Source: Pseudomonas sp. A-RE-19 (GTDB lineage Bacteria; Pseudomonadota; Gammaproteobacteria; Pseudomonadales; Pseudomonadaceae). From it: DNA of 64,000 nucleotides. Below are positions 33,442 to 43,588 of the stretch, piece after piece (positions within the stretch are counted from its first letter, which is position 1; every line of letters starts with the position of its first letter). The stretch lies in NCBI RefSeq assembly GCF_019956555.1, contig NZ_JAHBDQ010000002.1:1-64000 (forward strand), given 5' to 3'. The notes beneath the pieces are model-generated. The model was not told the origin of the DNA. It ran no database searches and was given only the letters and a program-made list of their open reading frames with translations. A program made the position numbers and the translations under genes.

Positions 33442-34518
33442 GTGAAAATTCTAGTAACCGGCGGCGCCGGGTTTATCGGCTCGGCAGTCATTCGTCATAT
33501 CATCTCCAACACTGCCGACTCTGTCGTTAACGTCGATAAACTGACTTATGCCGGTAATCTTGAATCGTTGGCAGAAGTCAGCCAGAACTCGCGTTACGTG
33601 TTCGAACGCGTCGACATCTGCGACCGCGACCAAGTAGATCGTGTCCTGCGTGAACACCAACCGGATGCCATCATGCACCTGGCCGCAGAGTCCCACGTTG
33701 ATCGCTCAATCTCCGGTCCATCCGAGTTCATCCAGACCAACATCATCGGCACCTACACCTTGCTGGAAGCTGCGCGCCATTATTGGGCGGCACTGGATGA
33801 TGCGCGTAAAGCCAACTTCCGTTTCCACCATATTTCCACCGACGAAGTCTACGGAGACCTAGAAGGTCCGGAAGACCTCTTCACCGAAACCACGCCGTAT
33901 CAGCCAAGCTCGCCGTACTCGGCCAGCAAGGCCAGCTCCGATCACCTGGTTCGCGCCTGGAGCCGTACCTACGGCCTGCCGACCCTGGTCACCAATTGCT
34001 CGAACAACTACGGTCCTTGCCACTTCCCCGAGAAGTTGATCCCGCTGATCATTCTCAATGCACTGGAAGGCAAGCCGCTGCCAGTCTATGGCAAAGGCAA
34101 CCAGGTCCGTGACTGGCTCTACGTCGAAGACCACGCTCGCGCACTGTACAAAGTCGTGACCGAAGGCTTGATCGGCGAGACCTACAACATCGGCGGCCAT
34201 AACGAGAAGCAAAACATCGAAGTGGTGCATACCCTGTGCGCATTGCTCGACGAACTGCGTCCTGACTCCGCTCATCGTCCACATGCCAGCCTGATCACCT
34301 ACGTTCAGGATCGCCCGGGCCACGATCAGCGCTACGCAATCGATGCCAGCAAAATTCAACGCGAACTGGGTTGGACGCCGGAAGAAACATTTGAAACCGG
34401 TATTCGCAAAACCGTCGAGTGGTACCTGAACAATACTGAATGGGTTGCTCATGTGAAGAGCGGCAGCTACCAGCAATGGATTGACCAGAACTACGCAGAT
34501 CGCTCGAGCAAGGCATGA
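33442..34518 (+). CDS. rmlB: dTDP-glucose 4,6-dehydratase
   Basis: A 358-residue extended SDR making dTDP-4-keto-6-deoxyglucose. [15 protein letters not shown] binds [26 protein letters not shown] and [15 protein letters not shown] hold the catalytic residues. The GTG at 33442 is taken as start because it begins at VKILVTGG; a GTG at 33430 is possible. It is the first gene of the O-antigen locus. Its product can feed L-rhamnose synthesis and also the Fuc3N/Qui3N branch encoded at 58-61 kb. Confidence 0.96.
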   Translation: MKILVTGGAGFIGSAVIRHIISNTADSVVNVDKLTYAGNLESLAEVSQNSRYVFERVDICDRDQVDRVLREHQPDAIMHLAAESHVDRSISGPSEFIQTNIIGTYTLLEAARHYWAALDDARKANFRFHHISTDEVYGDLEGPEDLFTETTPYQPSSPYSASKASSDHLVRAWSRTYGLPTLVTNCSNNYGPCHFPEKLIPLIILNALEGKPLPVYGKGNQVRDWLYVEDHARALYKVVTEGLIGETYNIGGHNEKQNIEVVHTLCALLDELRPDSAHRPHASLITYVQDRPGHDQRYAIDASKIQRELGWTPEETFETGIRKTVEWYLNNTEWVAHVKSGSYQQWIDQNYADRSSKA

Positions 34519-35408
34519 AAATCCTACTGCTGGGAAAAAACGGTCAAGTCGGCTGGGAGCTGCAACGCTCTCTCGCGCCGCTTGGCGAGTTGATTGCGCT
34601 GGATCGTCACCCAGTTGATGGTTTGAGCGGTGACTTGTCCGACCTTGACGCACTGCGTACGACGATCCGTCAGGTGAGACCTGACATTATCGTCAACGCT
34701 GCCGCTTACAACGCTGTGGATGAGGCTGAGTCCGATACTCACCTGGCCGACCTTGTGAATGGTCAGGCAAGCCAAGTGATGGCTGAAGAGGCTGCATCCC
34801 TGGGTGCCTGGCTGATCCACTATTCGACCGACTACGTGTTCAATGGTGAAGGGCTGACACCATGGCAAGAGACAGATGCCGTTGCCCCGCTGAATCACTA
34901 CGGCGCCAGCAAACTTGCCGGCGAGCAGGCGATTGCTGCTTCGGGCTGCAAACACCTGATCTTCCGCACCAGTTGGGTCTATAGCGCTCGTGGCAATAAT
35001 TTTGCCAAGACCATGCTGCGTCTGGCGAAGAATCGCGACACTCTGAGCGTCATCGCTGATCAGATCGGTGCCCCGACCGGCGCAGATTTGATTGCCGATG
35101 TGACGGCGCTGGCCATTCGGCAGGTCTTGCAGCGCCCTGAGCTGGCGGGCCTGTATCATCTGGCGGCCAGTGGCGAAGTGTCCTGGCACGGTTACGCCAG
35201 CCATGTGATCGATTTTGCCAAGGCCAATGGCGAAGAGCTTGCTGTCATGGTGATCAATTCGATAGATGCGAGCGCTTATGCAGCACCGGCGCGCCGCCCT
35301 CTGAATTCCCGGTTGAGCACTCAGAAACTGCGTGACAATTTTTCTCTATATTTGCCGGATTGGCAAAGTGGTGTCACCCGAATGCTTATGGAAGTCCTGA
35401 ATAAATGA
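34515..35408 (+). CDS. rmlD: dTDP-4-dehydrorhamnose reductase
   Basis: A 297-residue SDR completing dTDP-L-rhamnose synthesis. The cofactor motif is [12 protein letters not shown], followed by [22 protein letters not shown] and [11 protein letters not shown] (YxxxK). Its ATGA start overlaps rmlB. It needs the product of RmlC (3,5-epimerase), which is not present in this window. Confidence 0.95.
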   Translation: MKILLLGKNGQVGWELQRSLAPLGELIALDRHPVDGLSGDLSDLDALRTTIRQVRPDIIVNAAAYNAVDEAESDTHLADLVNGQASQVMAEEAASLGAWLIHYSTDYVFNGEGLTPWQETDAVAPLNHYGASKLAGEQAIAASGCKHLIFRTSWVYSARGNNFAKTMLRLAKNRDTLSVIADQIGAPTGADLIADVTALAIRQVLQRPELAGLYHLAASGEVSWHGYASHVIDFAKANGEELAVMVINSIDASAYAAPARRPLNSRLSTQKLRDNFSLYLPDWQSGVTRMLMEVLNK

Positions 35409-36292
35409 CCACGACAAATCGTAAAGGCATCATCCTCGCTGGCGGCTCGGGCACTCGTCTGCACCCATTGACCCTCGGCGTGTCCAAACAGATGCTGCCG
35501 ATCTACGACAAGCCGATGATCTTTTATCCGCTGTCGGTGCTGATGCTCGCTGGAATGCGTGAAATTCTGATTATCTCCACGCCCGATGATTTGCCTAACT
35601 TCAGAAAGCTGTTGGGAGATGGCTCTCTTTACGGTATCAACCTGACCTATGCCGAACAACCTAGCCCGGACGGTTTGGCGCAAGCCTTCATTATCGGCGA
35701 AGAGTTCATTGGCCAAGATCCTTGCTGTCTGATACTGGGTGACAATATTTTTTATGGTCAGTTTGCGGAGCATCTGCGCGCCGCCAGCGGTCAGGTTCAC
35801 GGCGCGACCATTTTCGGCTATCACGTGTCTGACCCGGAACGCTTTGGTGTGGTGGAGTTCGACGCAAGTGGGCAGGTGTTGAGCATCGAAGAAAAGCCGC
35901 TGAATCCCAAGTCCAGCTATGCGGTGACTGGCTTATATTTCTATGACAACCAAGTTGTCGAGATCGCCAAAAATATCAAGCCGTCCGCCCGTGGTGAGCT
36001 GGAAATCACTGACATAAATCGTGTTTATCTTGAACAGAAATCGCTAAAAGTCGAAATGCTTCGTCGCGGCTTCGCCTGGCTGGATACTGGTACGCACGAT
36101 TCGCTGCTCGAAGCTAGCCACTTCGTGCATACCATAGAGAAGCGTCAAGGCTTGAAGGTGGCTTGTCTGGAAGAAATTGCCTATAACAACGGGTGGATTT
36201 CCGCAGCCGAGTTGTCAGCTCAAGCAGAGCGTCTCGGAAAGACTGGTTATGGTCAATACTTGGAAAGGCTACTGGAAACCCATTCCCGCTGA
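35405..36292 (+). CDS. rmlA: Glucose-1-phosphate thymidylyltransferase
   Basis: A 295-residue nucleotidyltransferase joining glucose-1-P and dTTP to dTDP-glucose, normally feedback-inhibited by dTDP-rhamnose. It shows [39 protein letters not shown] and [17 protein letters not shown]. The ATG at 35405 overlaps the rmlD stop by 4 bp, so rmlBDA is one translationally coupled unit. It ends in a 385-bp gap where rmlC would often be found. Confidence 0.96.
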   Translation: MTTTNRKGIILAGGSGTRLHPLTLGVSKQMLPIYDKPMIFYPLSVLMLAGMREILIISTPDDLPNFRKLLGDGSLYGINLTYAEQPSPDGLAQAFIIGEEFIGQDPCCLILGDNIFYGQFAEHLRAASGQVHGATIFGYHVSDPERFGVVEFDASGQVLSIEEKPLNPKSSYAVTGLYFYDNQVVEIAKNIKPSARGELEITDINRVYLEQKSLKVEMLRRGFAWLDTGTHDSLLEASHFVHTIEKRQGLKVACLEEIAYNNGWISAAELSAQAERLGKTGYGQYLERLLETHSR

Positions 36293-36677
36293 GGTTGATC
36301 AATGCAGAAGTGTAATGCCGTTTTGATGGCATATTCATATTATCTCAGGTGATTTTATTTCACCGGTCGGCGTCTGAGTTATTAATTTGCGATGCTACCT
36401 GTAGAATGGCCGACAGAATTTACGGCTCCGTTCACTGAGCAATTTTTCGGGAACTAATTCGTTGCCGTGACTGCCTCGAATAAGAGAGCAGATGTGGATG
36501 TGTGAAAAGTGATTGAGCGGGTCAGGTGAGCCGATAGGTGTTGGATTGAAGTTAAGCTTTCACCTGTCGTTCGCTTCAAGCAATATTTTGCATTGATTAC
36601 GATGCAGGAACGACTGGATTATAACTGAGCCCCGCTTTCTGGTTACGTCTGCCAGATGGGGATTAAGGATTTAGAGT
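36293..36677. other. Intergenic gap after rmlA; no gene seen
   Basis: AT-richer than the flanking genes. A short inverted repeat GGTGATTTTATTTCACC near 36352 could be a weak terminator. No ORF resembling RmlC or any other sugar enzyme was recognised. A promoter for manC-manB is probably here; AAGGAT precedes the manC start. Confidence 0.45.
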
Positions 36678-38120
36678 ATGGAACTGATTCCCGTAATTTT
36701 GTCTGGCGGAGTGGGTAGCCGGTTGTGGCCCGTTTCTCGAGAGGCCCATCCAAAGCCGTTCATGGATCTGCCAGATGGCCAGAATCTAATCCAGAAAACT
36801 TTCCTTCGTGCTTCGCGTCTGGAAGGTGTTGTGGAGGTTCTTACGGTGACCAACCGGGAACTCCTGTTCAAGACCGAAGACGAGTACGGCGCAGTCAACA
36901 CGCTCAAACATTCGCAAGGTTTCATCCTTGAGCCTTTCGGACGTAATACGGCTGCCGCCGTTGCCGCCGCTGCGCTTCAGCTGGAAGCCACACATGGTCC
37001 CGACGCCCAAATGCTGGTGCTGGCGGCAGACCACCTGATAAAAGACGAGACAGCATTTGCTGCGGCAGTAGCCGATGCGGTAGCGCTTGCCACTGAAGGC
37101 TGGCTGGTAACCTTTGGTATTCAGCCGACCTATCCTGAAACGGGGTTCGGGTACATCGAAGCGCAGAAAGATGCACCCCTGAAGGGTGGCCTGAAGGTTG
37201 CGCGCTTCGTCGAAAAGCCCAATCTTGAAACCGCTGAAGGCTACGTCAGTGCAGGTAACTACTATTGGAATTCCGGGATGTTCTGCTTCCGGGTAGGCAC
37301 TGTGCTGGAAGAACTTCGCCAGCATGCCCCGGACGTAGTCGAAGCTGTCAGCAAAACCATTGAAAGTTCGCGCCTCACTACCTCTGACAAATATCGTTGC
37401 CTGGCACTCGACCCTGATGCATTCGCAGAGGTTCCGGACATCTCCATCGATTACGCGTTGATGGAGCGCTCCTCCAAAGTAGCGACTATCCCTTGTGATA
37501 TCGGTTGGAGTGACATCGGTTCCTGGAACGCCGTCAGTGAGCTGACCGAGCCTGATGAAAACGGCAACCGTTTTGAGGGCGAGGTGTTGTCCCACAACTC
37601 CCGTAACAACTACGTTAACAGTGAGGATCGACTGACTGCGCTGGTGGGGGTTGAGGACTTGCTGGTCATCGATACACCGGACGCGGTGATGATCGCCCAC
37701 AAAGATCACGCCCAAGACGTAAAACATATCGTCAATCAGCTCAAGGCGGCCAGCCACACGGTGCATTTGCTTCATCGTACCGTTCATCGTCCTTGGGGGA
37801 CTTACACAACCCTGGAAAACGGCGAACGCTTCAAGATCAAACGCATTGTGGTGAAGCCCAAGGCTTCGTTGTCCTTGCAGATGCACCATCACAGAAGCGA
37901 ACACTGGATCGTCGTCAGCGGGATGGCTAAGGTTATCAACGACCAGCAGGAGTTGATGTTGAACACCAATGAGTCCACCTTTATTCGTGCTGGTCATCAG
38001 CACCGTTTGATGAACCCGGGCGTCATAGACCTTGTGATGATTGAAGTGCAAAGTGGCGACTATCTTGGCGAGGACGATATCGTTCGTTTCGAAGATAATT
38101 ACGGCCGCGTCGATAATTAA
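36678..38120 (+). CDS. manC: Mannose-1-phosphate guanylyltransferase / mannose-6-phosphate isomerase
   Basis: A 480-residue bifunctional type II enzyme making GDP-mannose. The N-terminal pyrophosphorylase domain has LSGGVGSRLWPVSREAHPKP and FVEKP; the C-terminal cupin isomerase domain has HRPWGTY, KIKRIVVKPKASLSLQMHHH and RSEHWIVVSG. It is a paralogue of AlgA/WbpW, dedicated here to the O-antigen sugar GDP-perosamine. It is followed by manB after a terminator-like hairpin. Confidence 0.95.
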   Translation: MELIPVILSGGVGSRLWPVSREAHPKPFMDLPDGQNLIQKTFLRASRLEGVVEVLTVTNRELLFKTEDEYGAVNTLKHSQGFILEPFGRNTAAAVAAAALQLEATHGPDAQMLVLAADHLIKDETAFAAAVADAVALATEGWLVTFGIQPTYPETGFGYIEAQKDAPLKGGLKVARFVEKPNLETAEGYVSAGNYYWNSGMFCFRVGTVLEELRQHAPDVVEAVSKTIESSRLTTSDKYRCLALDPDAFAEVPDISIDYALMERSSKVATIPCDIGWSDIGSWNAVSELTEPDENGNRFEGEVLSHNSRNNYVNSEDRLTALVGVEDLLVIDTPDAVMIAHKDHAQDVKHIVNQLKAASHTVHLLHRTVHRPWGTYTTLENGERFKIKRIVVKPKASLSLQMHHHRSEHWIVVSGMAKVINDQQELMLNTNESTFIRAGHQHRLMNPGVIDLVMIEVQSGDYLGEDDIVRFEDNYGRVDN

Positions 38121-38144
38121 CAGTACTTTGGCATTGCTAAGTCA

Positions 38145-38178
38145 GGTCGGTGAGGTTTCCACCGGCCGGGCTTTTTTG
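38145..38178 (+). terminator. Terminator between manC and manB
   Basis: GGTCGGTG and CACCGGCC form an 8-bp stem (one G-U pair) with a 7-nt loop, followed by GGGCTTTTTTG. Confidence 0.7.
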
Positions 38179-38270
38179 CATTCGGCCTGGTCCTGATTCA
38201 TTTCCATCGTGGCGAGCGTACGACGCCGTTAAATCGGCCTCGCCTCCACATACCTCAGCAAGAGAGCGGT

Positions 38271-39644
38271 ATGAATACCCCGATCAATACCCAGTGTTTC
38301 AAAGCCTATGACATTCGTGGTCAGGTGCCATCCGATCTCAATGCAGATGTGGCTTACCGGATCGGCCGGGCCATGGTTACCGAATTGCAAGGCAAAAGCA
38401 TTGTGCTGGGGCGTGATATGCGGCTCGAAAGCCCGATGCTGGCAGAGGCGATGACGCGTGGATTGCTGGAGGCGGGCGCAAATGTCATTGATATCGGTTT
38501 ATGCGGAACCGAAGAAGTCTACTTTGCAACCAGCGCATTCAAGGCGGACGGCGGAGTGATGATCACTGCCAGCCACAATCCCAAGGGTTATAACGGGATG
38601 AAGCTTGTAAAGTCTGAATCTCGACCGATCAGCGGCGACACAGGACTCAATGCCATACGCGACCGTGTGGAAAGTGGTGATTTGGGAGCCTTGGCTGAAA
38701 GCCCCGGCGAAGTGCGATTCGAACTGGATAAGACGACTTACATCGAACATCTTCTGAGTTACGTCAATGTGGCGGATCTCAACCCGTTAAAAATACTTGC
38801 TGATCCGGGCAATGGCGCTGCCGGCCCCGTGTTGCAGGAGTTGGTCAAAAAGTTGCCATTCGAATGGGTGATCATTAACGCCGAGCCTGATGGCCATTTC
38901 CCCAACGGTGTACCCAATCCGCTTCTTCCAGAGAACCGCACGCTGACACGCCAAGCGTTGTTGGCAAACGGCTGCGATTTGGGGATTGCGTGGGATGGTG
39001 ACTTCGATCGTTGCTTCTTTTTCGACCAGGAAGGCCGCTTCATCGAGGGCTATTACCTGGTTGGCCTGCTGGCAGAAATGCTGCTCAAGAAAAACCCCGG
39101 CTCCAGGATCATCCATGACCCGAGGTTGACCTGGAACACGATCGATCAAGTTCAATTGGCGGGTGGTGTTTCAGTACAATGCAAGACCGGCCACGCTTTC
39201 ATAAAAGAGCGCATGCGTCTGGAGGATGCGATCTACGGCGGTGAGATGAGCGCTCACCATTACTTCCGGGATTTCGCCTATTGTGACAGCGGTATGATCC
39301 CTTGGCTGCTGGTGACCGCATTGATGTCAGCGTCGGGAAAAAACTTGGCCCAGCTTGTTGATGAGCGCGTTGCCGCCTATCCATGCAGCGGTGAAATCAA
39401 CTATCGAGTGAATGATGTATCTGCGGCGCTGGAGGAGGTCCTGGCACATTATCTACCTCAAGGGCCTCACCTTGATCAAACCGATGGCGTTGGTCTGGAG
39501 TTTCCCTACTGGCGATTTAATCTCCGAGGTTCGAACACAGAACCTCTGTTGAGGTTGAATGTGGAAAGCAGAGGGGATCCAGCGCTGGTGGCGTTGAAAG
39601 TCAAAGAAATTGAGGGACTGCTGAACAGTAGATATCTGGAATGA
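38271..39644 (+). CDS. manB: Phosphomannomutase
   Basis: A 457-residue alpha-phosphohexomutase interconverting mannose-6-P and mannose-1-P. It shows the phosphoserine loop MITASHNPKGYNGMKL, metal-binding WDGDFDRCFFFD, sugar-binding GGEMSAHHYF and phosphate-binding RGSNTEPLLRLNVE. The N terminus CFKAYDIRG is typical for ManB/CpsG. A complete AlgC paralogue is expected elsewhere in the chromosome, so this copy is probably dedicated to the O-antigen. An AGAGAG-type site precedes the ATG. Confidence 0.95.
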   Translation: MNTPINTQCFKAYDIRGQVPSDLNADVAYRIGRAMVTELQGKSIVLGRDMRLESPMLAEAMTRGLLEAGANVIDIGLCGTEEVYFATSAFKADGGVMITASHNPKGYNGMKLVKSESRPISGDTGLNAIRDRVESGDLGALAESPGEVRFELDKTTYIEHLLSYVNVADLNPLKILADPGNGAAGPVLQELVKKLPFEWVIINAEPDGHFPNGVPNPLLPENRTLTRQALLANGCDLGIAWDGDFDRCFFFDQEGRFIEGYYLVGLLAEMLLKKNPGSRIIHDPRLTWNTIDQVQLAGGVSVQCKTGHAFIKERMRLEDAIYGGEMSAHHYFRDFAYCDSGMIPWLLVTALMSASGKNLAQLVDERVAAYPCSGEINYRVNDVSAALEEVLAHYLPQGPHLDQTDGVGLEFPYWRFNLRGSNTEPLLRLNVESRGDPALVALKVKEIEGLLNSRYLE

Positions 39645-39744
39645 CAAAACGGTTCTCACTTCCACAAGGAAGGTGAGGGGCAGCAATAAGTTGTCTCTCT
39701 GGTAGAGAATTACTGTTCGATTGATTAATTAAATTGGTGAGAAA

Positions 39745-40839
39745 ATGAGCGACAAGAAAGTAGCGTTGATTACGGGTATTACTGGTCAGGATGGTGCTTA
39801 CCTTGCTGAGTTCCTGCTTAAAAAAGGTTATTCGGTACACGGCATCAAGCGCCGTAGCTCCCTGTTCAATACTCAGCGTATTGACCATCTCTACCACGAC
39901 CCGCACAACCAAGGCTATGATCTCAAGCTGCACTACGGCGACCTGACCGATTCAAGTAGCCTGATTCGTATCGTGCAAGAAGTACAACCAGATGAAGTCT
40001 ACAACCTCGGGGCGCAAAGCCACGTTGCGGTTTCCTTCGAATCGCCAGAATATACTGCCGATACTGATGCCATGGGTACATTGCGCATCCTTGAAGCAAT
40101 CCGCATTGCTGGTCTTGAGAAAAAGACCAAGTTCTATCAGGCATCCACATCCGAGCTGTACGGTCTGGTTCAGGAAATTCCACAGAAAGAAACCACGCCG
40201 TTCTATCCGCGTTCCCCTTATGCCGTCGCCAAGATGTACGCCTACTGGATCACTGTGAACTACCGTGAGTCATATGGCATGTATGCCTGCAACGGTATTC
40301 TCTTTAACCACGAATCGCCCATCCGCGGTGAAACCTTCGTAACCCGCAAGATCACTCGCGCCTTGGCACGTATCAAGGTCGATCTGCAAGATTGCCTGTA
40401 CCTCGGGAATATGGACGCCCTGCGTGACTGGGGTCATGCTCGTGATTATGTGGAAATGCAATGGCTTATGCTGCAACAAGAAACTCCGGAAGACTTTGTG
40501 ATCGCGACCGGTGAGCAGCATTCGGTTCGGGAGTTTGTTGAGGTTGCAGCGAAGGAAATCGATATCAAGATTCGTTGGGAGGGTACGGGTGTAGACGAGA
40601 AAGGTTACGACGTCGCAACCAACAAATGTATCGTTGCCGTCGATCCGCGTTATTTCCGTCCAGCCGAAGTTGAGACGCTGTTGGGTGACCCAAGCAAAGC
40701 CAAAGCCAAGTTAGGCTGGGTACCAACTACCTCCTTCAATGAGTTGGTAGAAGAAATGATGCGTGAAGACATGAATGAAGCCAAGCGTGACAAACTGGTC
40801 GCTGAACATGGCTTTAAATACTTCAAGGGTCAGGAATAA
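39745..40839 (+). CDS. gmd: GDP-mannose 4,6-dehydratase
   Basis: A 364-residue extended SDR converting GDP-mannose to GDP-4-keto-6-deoxymannose. The cofactor loop is [17 protein letters not shown], with [27 protein letters not shown] (catalytic Thr/Ser, Glu) and [15 protein letters not shown] (YxxxK). In the P. aeruginosa common antigen cluster gmd is next to rmd; here it is followed 9 bp later by a perosamine synthase, so the keto sugar is diverted to an amino sugar. Confidence 0.96.
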   Translation: MSDKKVALITGITGQDGAYLAEFLLKKGYSVHGIKRRSSLFNTQRIDHLYHDPHNQGYDLKLHYGDLTDSSSLIRIVQEVQPDEVYNLGAQSHVAVSFESPEYTADTDAMGTLRILEAIRIAGLEKKTKFYQASTSELYGLVQEIPQKETTPFYPRSPYAVAKMYAYWITVNYRESYGMYACNGILFNHESPIRGETFVTRKITRALARIKVDLQDCLYLGNMDALRDWGHARDYVEMQWLMLQQETPEDFVIATGEQHSVREFVEVAAKEIDIKIRWEGTGVDEKGYDVATNKCIVAVDPRYFRPAEVETLLGDPSKAKAKLGWVPTTSFNELVEEMMREDMNEAKRDKLVAEHGFKYFKGQE

Positions 40840-40851
40840 AAGGGGGCTGTG

Positions 40852-41937
40852 ATGATACCGGTATATCAGCCCTTTCTGGGCGGACGCGAAAAGGAATATG
40901 TAAACCAGTGTCTTGATTCGACCTGGATTTCCTCTCGCGGAGAATTTATTTCCCGCTTTGAGAGCGAGTTTGCCCAATACATCGGTGCCGAACATGCGAC
41001 CACGGTGAGCAATGGCACCGTTGCCCTGCACTTGGCAATGGCCGCTTTGGGACTTGGGCCTGGCGATGAGGTGATTGTTCCAACGCTTACTTACGTGGCG
41101 TCGGTCAACACCATCATGCAAACCGGGGCCAGCGTTGTTTACGCTGAATCCCTGGCGGATACCTGGAACGTCAGCGTTCCAGACATCCGAAGCCGTATAA
41201 CGTCTAAAACCAAAGCCGTCATGGTCGTGCACTTGTACGGTCTGGCGTGTGACATGGATGAGGTCGTTGCTCTGTGTAAAGAGCATAATTTGCTGCTGAT
41301 CGAAGACTGTGCAGAAGCTTTCGGCTCTCTGTATAAAGGCCAGCATGTAGGGACTTTTGGCGATGTCGCCACGTTCAGCTTTTTTGGTAACAAGACCATT
41401 ACCACCGGTGAGGGGGGAATGGTCGTTTCCAAAAACAAGGACGTCCACGAGAAAGCCTGTCACCTTAAAAGCCAGGGCGTATCCAAGACCCGCGAGTATT
41501 GGCATGACGAGTTGGCGTTCAACTATCGGATGACCAACATCTGCGCAGCCATTGGACTTGCCCAGTTGGAACGTGCAGACGAGATCATCGCGCTTAAACG
41601 TCAGGTTGCGGACTGGTATCGCGAAGCGCTCGAAGGGCTTCCGCTGCAGATGCATGCAGAGCAACCAGGTACACGTCATTCCTACTGGATGTGCTCTGTG
41701 CTGTTGGATGATCCTAGTCAGCGTCAGGCATTGCGTGATCATTTGAAGAACAAGGGCATTGAGACACGCCCTCTGTTCGCTCCTGCTCATAACATGCCGC
41801 ATTGCAAGACGGATGAAACCTTTCCGGTAGCGCAGGACCTTAGCTCGCGAGGGATGAACCTTCCGAGTTATCCGACCCTGAGCCGTGAACAGGTGCAGCA
41901 AGTAGTAGAAGAAATTCGATCTTACTTTGTCAGCTGA
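40852..41937 (+). CDS. per: GDP-perosamine synthase (DegT/DnrJ/EryC1 aminotransferase)
   Basis: A ~361-residue PLP aminotransferase giving GDP-4-amino-4,6-dideoxymannose from the Gmd product and glutamate. The N terminus IPVYQPFLGGREKEYVNQCL, VSNGTVALHLAM, IEDCAEAFGS and the PLP lysine in FFGNKTITTGEGG are the pattern of Per/RfbE enzymes. The ATG at 40852 with AGGGGG five bases upstream is preferred to the GTG directly before it. Assignment to perosamine is strengthened by the adjacent gmd. Confidence 0.9.
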   Translation: MIPVYQPFLGGREKEYVNQCLDSTWISSRGEFISRFESEFAQYIGAEHATTVSNGTVALHLAMAALGLGPGDEVIVPTLTYVASVNTIMQTGASVVYAESLADTWNVSVPDIRSRITSKTKAVMVVHLYGLACDMDEVVALCKEHNLLLIEDCAEAFGSLYKGQHVGTFGDVATFSFFGNKTITTGEGGMVVSKNKDVHEKACHLKSQGVSKTREYWHDELAFNYRMTNICAAIGLAQLERADEIIALKRQVADWYREALEGLPLQMHAEQPGTRHSYWMCSVLLDDPSQRQALRDHLKNKGIETRPLFAPAHNMPHCKTDETFPVAQDLSSRGMNLPSYPTLSREQVQQVVEEIRSYFVS

Positions 41938-41950
41938 TGTTGCGTTGGGA

Positions 41951-41980
41951 TTGAGGCTGGCGACGGCCTCAATTCTCATA
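41951..41980 (+). terminator. Hairpin after per (weak terminator)
   Basis: TTGAGGC and GCCTCAA form a 7-bp stem with an 8-nt loop, followed by TTCTCATAAAA. The lack of a continuous T-run suggests attenuation rather than full termination before wzm. Confidence 0.4.
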
Positions 41981-42038
41981 AAATTCAAAGAGGACGAATA
42001 ATGTCCAGGCTTTCGAATTTAATTATTCAGGGGAAGTA

Positions 42039-42821
42039 ATGTTTTCGTATTTTTCTCGCGTTTGGGCTGCTCGATACTTTTGGGTGCATCTTGCTCTAGC
42101 TGATTTGCGCTCCCGCTGGCGGAGATCTTTTTTTGGCGTAACGTGGTCAATTATCCAGCCATTGGGTATGACCGTGCTCCTGACGCTGGTTTTTAGCAAG
42201 CTGTTCAATACGGATGTATTAACCTACGCCCCTTATGTTCTCTCAGGGATAGTCGTGTGGGAGTTCATCTCCGCTAATACAATCGGTGGCTCATTGTCTT
42301 TCGTTCAGGCGGATGCCTACATTAAACAATGTAATCATCCCCTCGCCATTTATACCTTGCGAACGGTGCTCGGTAGTTCAATCGTGCTCATGCTGGCCAG
42401 CGTTTCACTCTATCTATGGGTGGCGATCATGATGCCTCAGAATTTTGGATGGAGTTGGTTGGCAACGCTAACGATATTCCCCGTCGTCGCGTTGATAGCC
42501 TGGCCTGTATCGACACTTCTATCTTATATCAGTACCCGTTTTCGAGATGTACCCCACGCGCTGGGGCTTGTGATGCAGTCATTGTGGTTTGTATCTCCAG
42601 TTTACTTTGAAGCGAAAATGTTTCAAAACGGTGGGTTGCACGCACTGGTTGATTACAATCCGATTTATCACATTCTACAGTTGTTTAGAGCGCCACTACT
42701 GCATGGGGAATGGCCAACGCTCGCAAACTACGCTTTCAGTTTAGGCACTGCCTTGGTCTTTGGGCTAATCGCGATGTATGTGGGTTACAAAGCAGAGCGT
42801 AAGGTGATTTTTTACCTATGA
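42039..42821 (+). CDS. wzm: O-antigen ABC transporter permease Wzm
   Basis: A 260-residue inner-membrane protein of the ABC-2 polysaccharide exporter family with six predicted membrane helices. DLRSRWRRSFFGVTWSIIQPLG at residues ~22-43 is the family's characteristic interfacial region. It would move an undecaprenyl-linked polymer across the inner membrane with Wzt. GGGGAAG precedes the ATG. Its stop overlaps wzt (ATGA). Confidence 0.93.
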   Translation: MFSYFSRVWAARYFWVHLALADLRSRWRRSFFGVTWSIIQPLGMTVLLTLVFSKLFNTDVLTYAPYVLSGIVVWEFISANTIGGSLSFVQADAYIKQCNHPLAIYTLRTVLGSSIVLMLASVSLYLWVAIMMPQNFGWSWLATLTIFPVVALIAWPVSTLLSYISTRFRDVPHALGLVMQSLWFVSPVYFEAKMFQNGGLHALVDYNPIYHILQLFRAPLLHGEWPTLANYAFSLGTALVFGLIAMYVGYKAERKVIFYL

Positions 42822-43588
42822 GAATGAATAAGATCAATCAGATCAGTGTAAAGAACGTAAATCTTCATTACGCGGCCGCGGCTTATAAAGAACGTTCATT
42901 AAAATCATTGATGGCTAACATCTTCTCAAAAAAAGATGCCAGTAATCATGTGGCTGATATTCACGCGCTCAAGAACATAAATGTTCAAATTGTCAGCGGT
43001 GAACGTGTGGGGCTTCTGGGTCACAATGGCGCGGGCAAGAGTACATTCCTCAAGACTGTTGCCGGCCTTTATCCAATTTCCAGCGGTGAGTTGGTGGTAC
43101 AAGGCCAGGTTCGCTCCTTGTTTGACTTGAGTTTGGGCTTCGAGCCAGACGCGACGGGACGCGAGAATATTCTTTATCGTGGTCTGCTGCTTGGTCTGTC
43201 TCCCAAGTTCATGCGAGAGAAGATCGATGAAATTGTAGCGTTTGCCGATCTGGGCGAGTTTATTGATTATCCGATTAAAACGTACTCTGCGGGTATGCAA
43301 GTACGACTCGCTTTTGCTATTTCAACCACCGTTGGTGGTGATATTTTGTTGCTGGATGAGGTTATTGGTGCGGGCGATGCCAATTTTATGGCAAAGGCTA
43401 AATTGCGCATTACCAGTCTGATCGAAAAGGCCGAAATACTTGTTCTGGCCTCTCATGATTTTGGAGCATTGCAATCTATATGCACGCGGGGCTTGGTATT
43501 TCACCATGGCGAGTTATTGTTCGACGGTGAGATAACGGACGCGATAGCTGAATACAAGAAGATAAATGGACTTGCTGATGCAAACTAA
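42818..43588 (+). CDS. wzt: O-antigen ABC transporter ATPase Wzt (short form)
   Basis: A 256-residue nucleotide-binding protein. Walker A is LLGHNGAGKSTFL, the signature is YSAGMQVRLAFA and Walker B is DILLLDEVIGAGD. It ends soon after the ATPase domain (HHGELLFDGEITDAIAEYKK). Wzt proteins that read a modified chain end carry a further ~150-residue carbohydrate-binding domain; this one does not, so chain-length control is probably by another route. It overlaps the next gene by 23 bp. Confidence 0.93.
   Translation: MRMNKINQISVKNVNLHYAAAAYKERSLKSLMANIFSKKDASNHVADIHALKNINVQIVSGERVGLLGHNGAGKSTFLKTVAGLYPISSGELVVQGQVRSLFDLSLGFEPDATGRENILYRGLLLGLSPKFMREKIDEIVAFADLGEFIDYPIKTYSAGMQVRLAFAISTTVGGDILLLDEVIGAGDANFMAKAKLRITSLIEKAEILVLASHDFGALQSICTRGLVFHHGELLFDGEITDAIAEYKKINGLADAN

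Noticed and set aside
36293..36677. Possible remnant of rmlC after rmlA
   Set aside because: The gap was inspected for RmlC-like cupin motifs and none was seen; it looks like ordinary AT-rich intergenic DNA.
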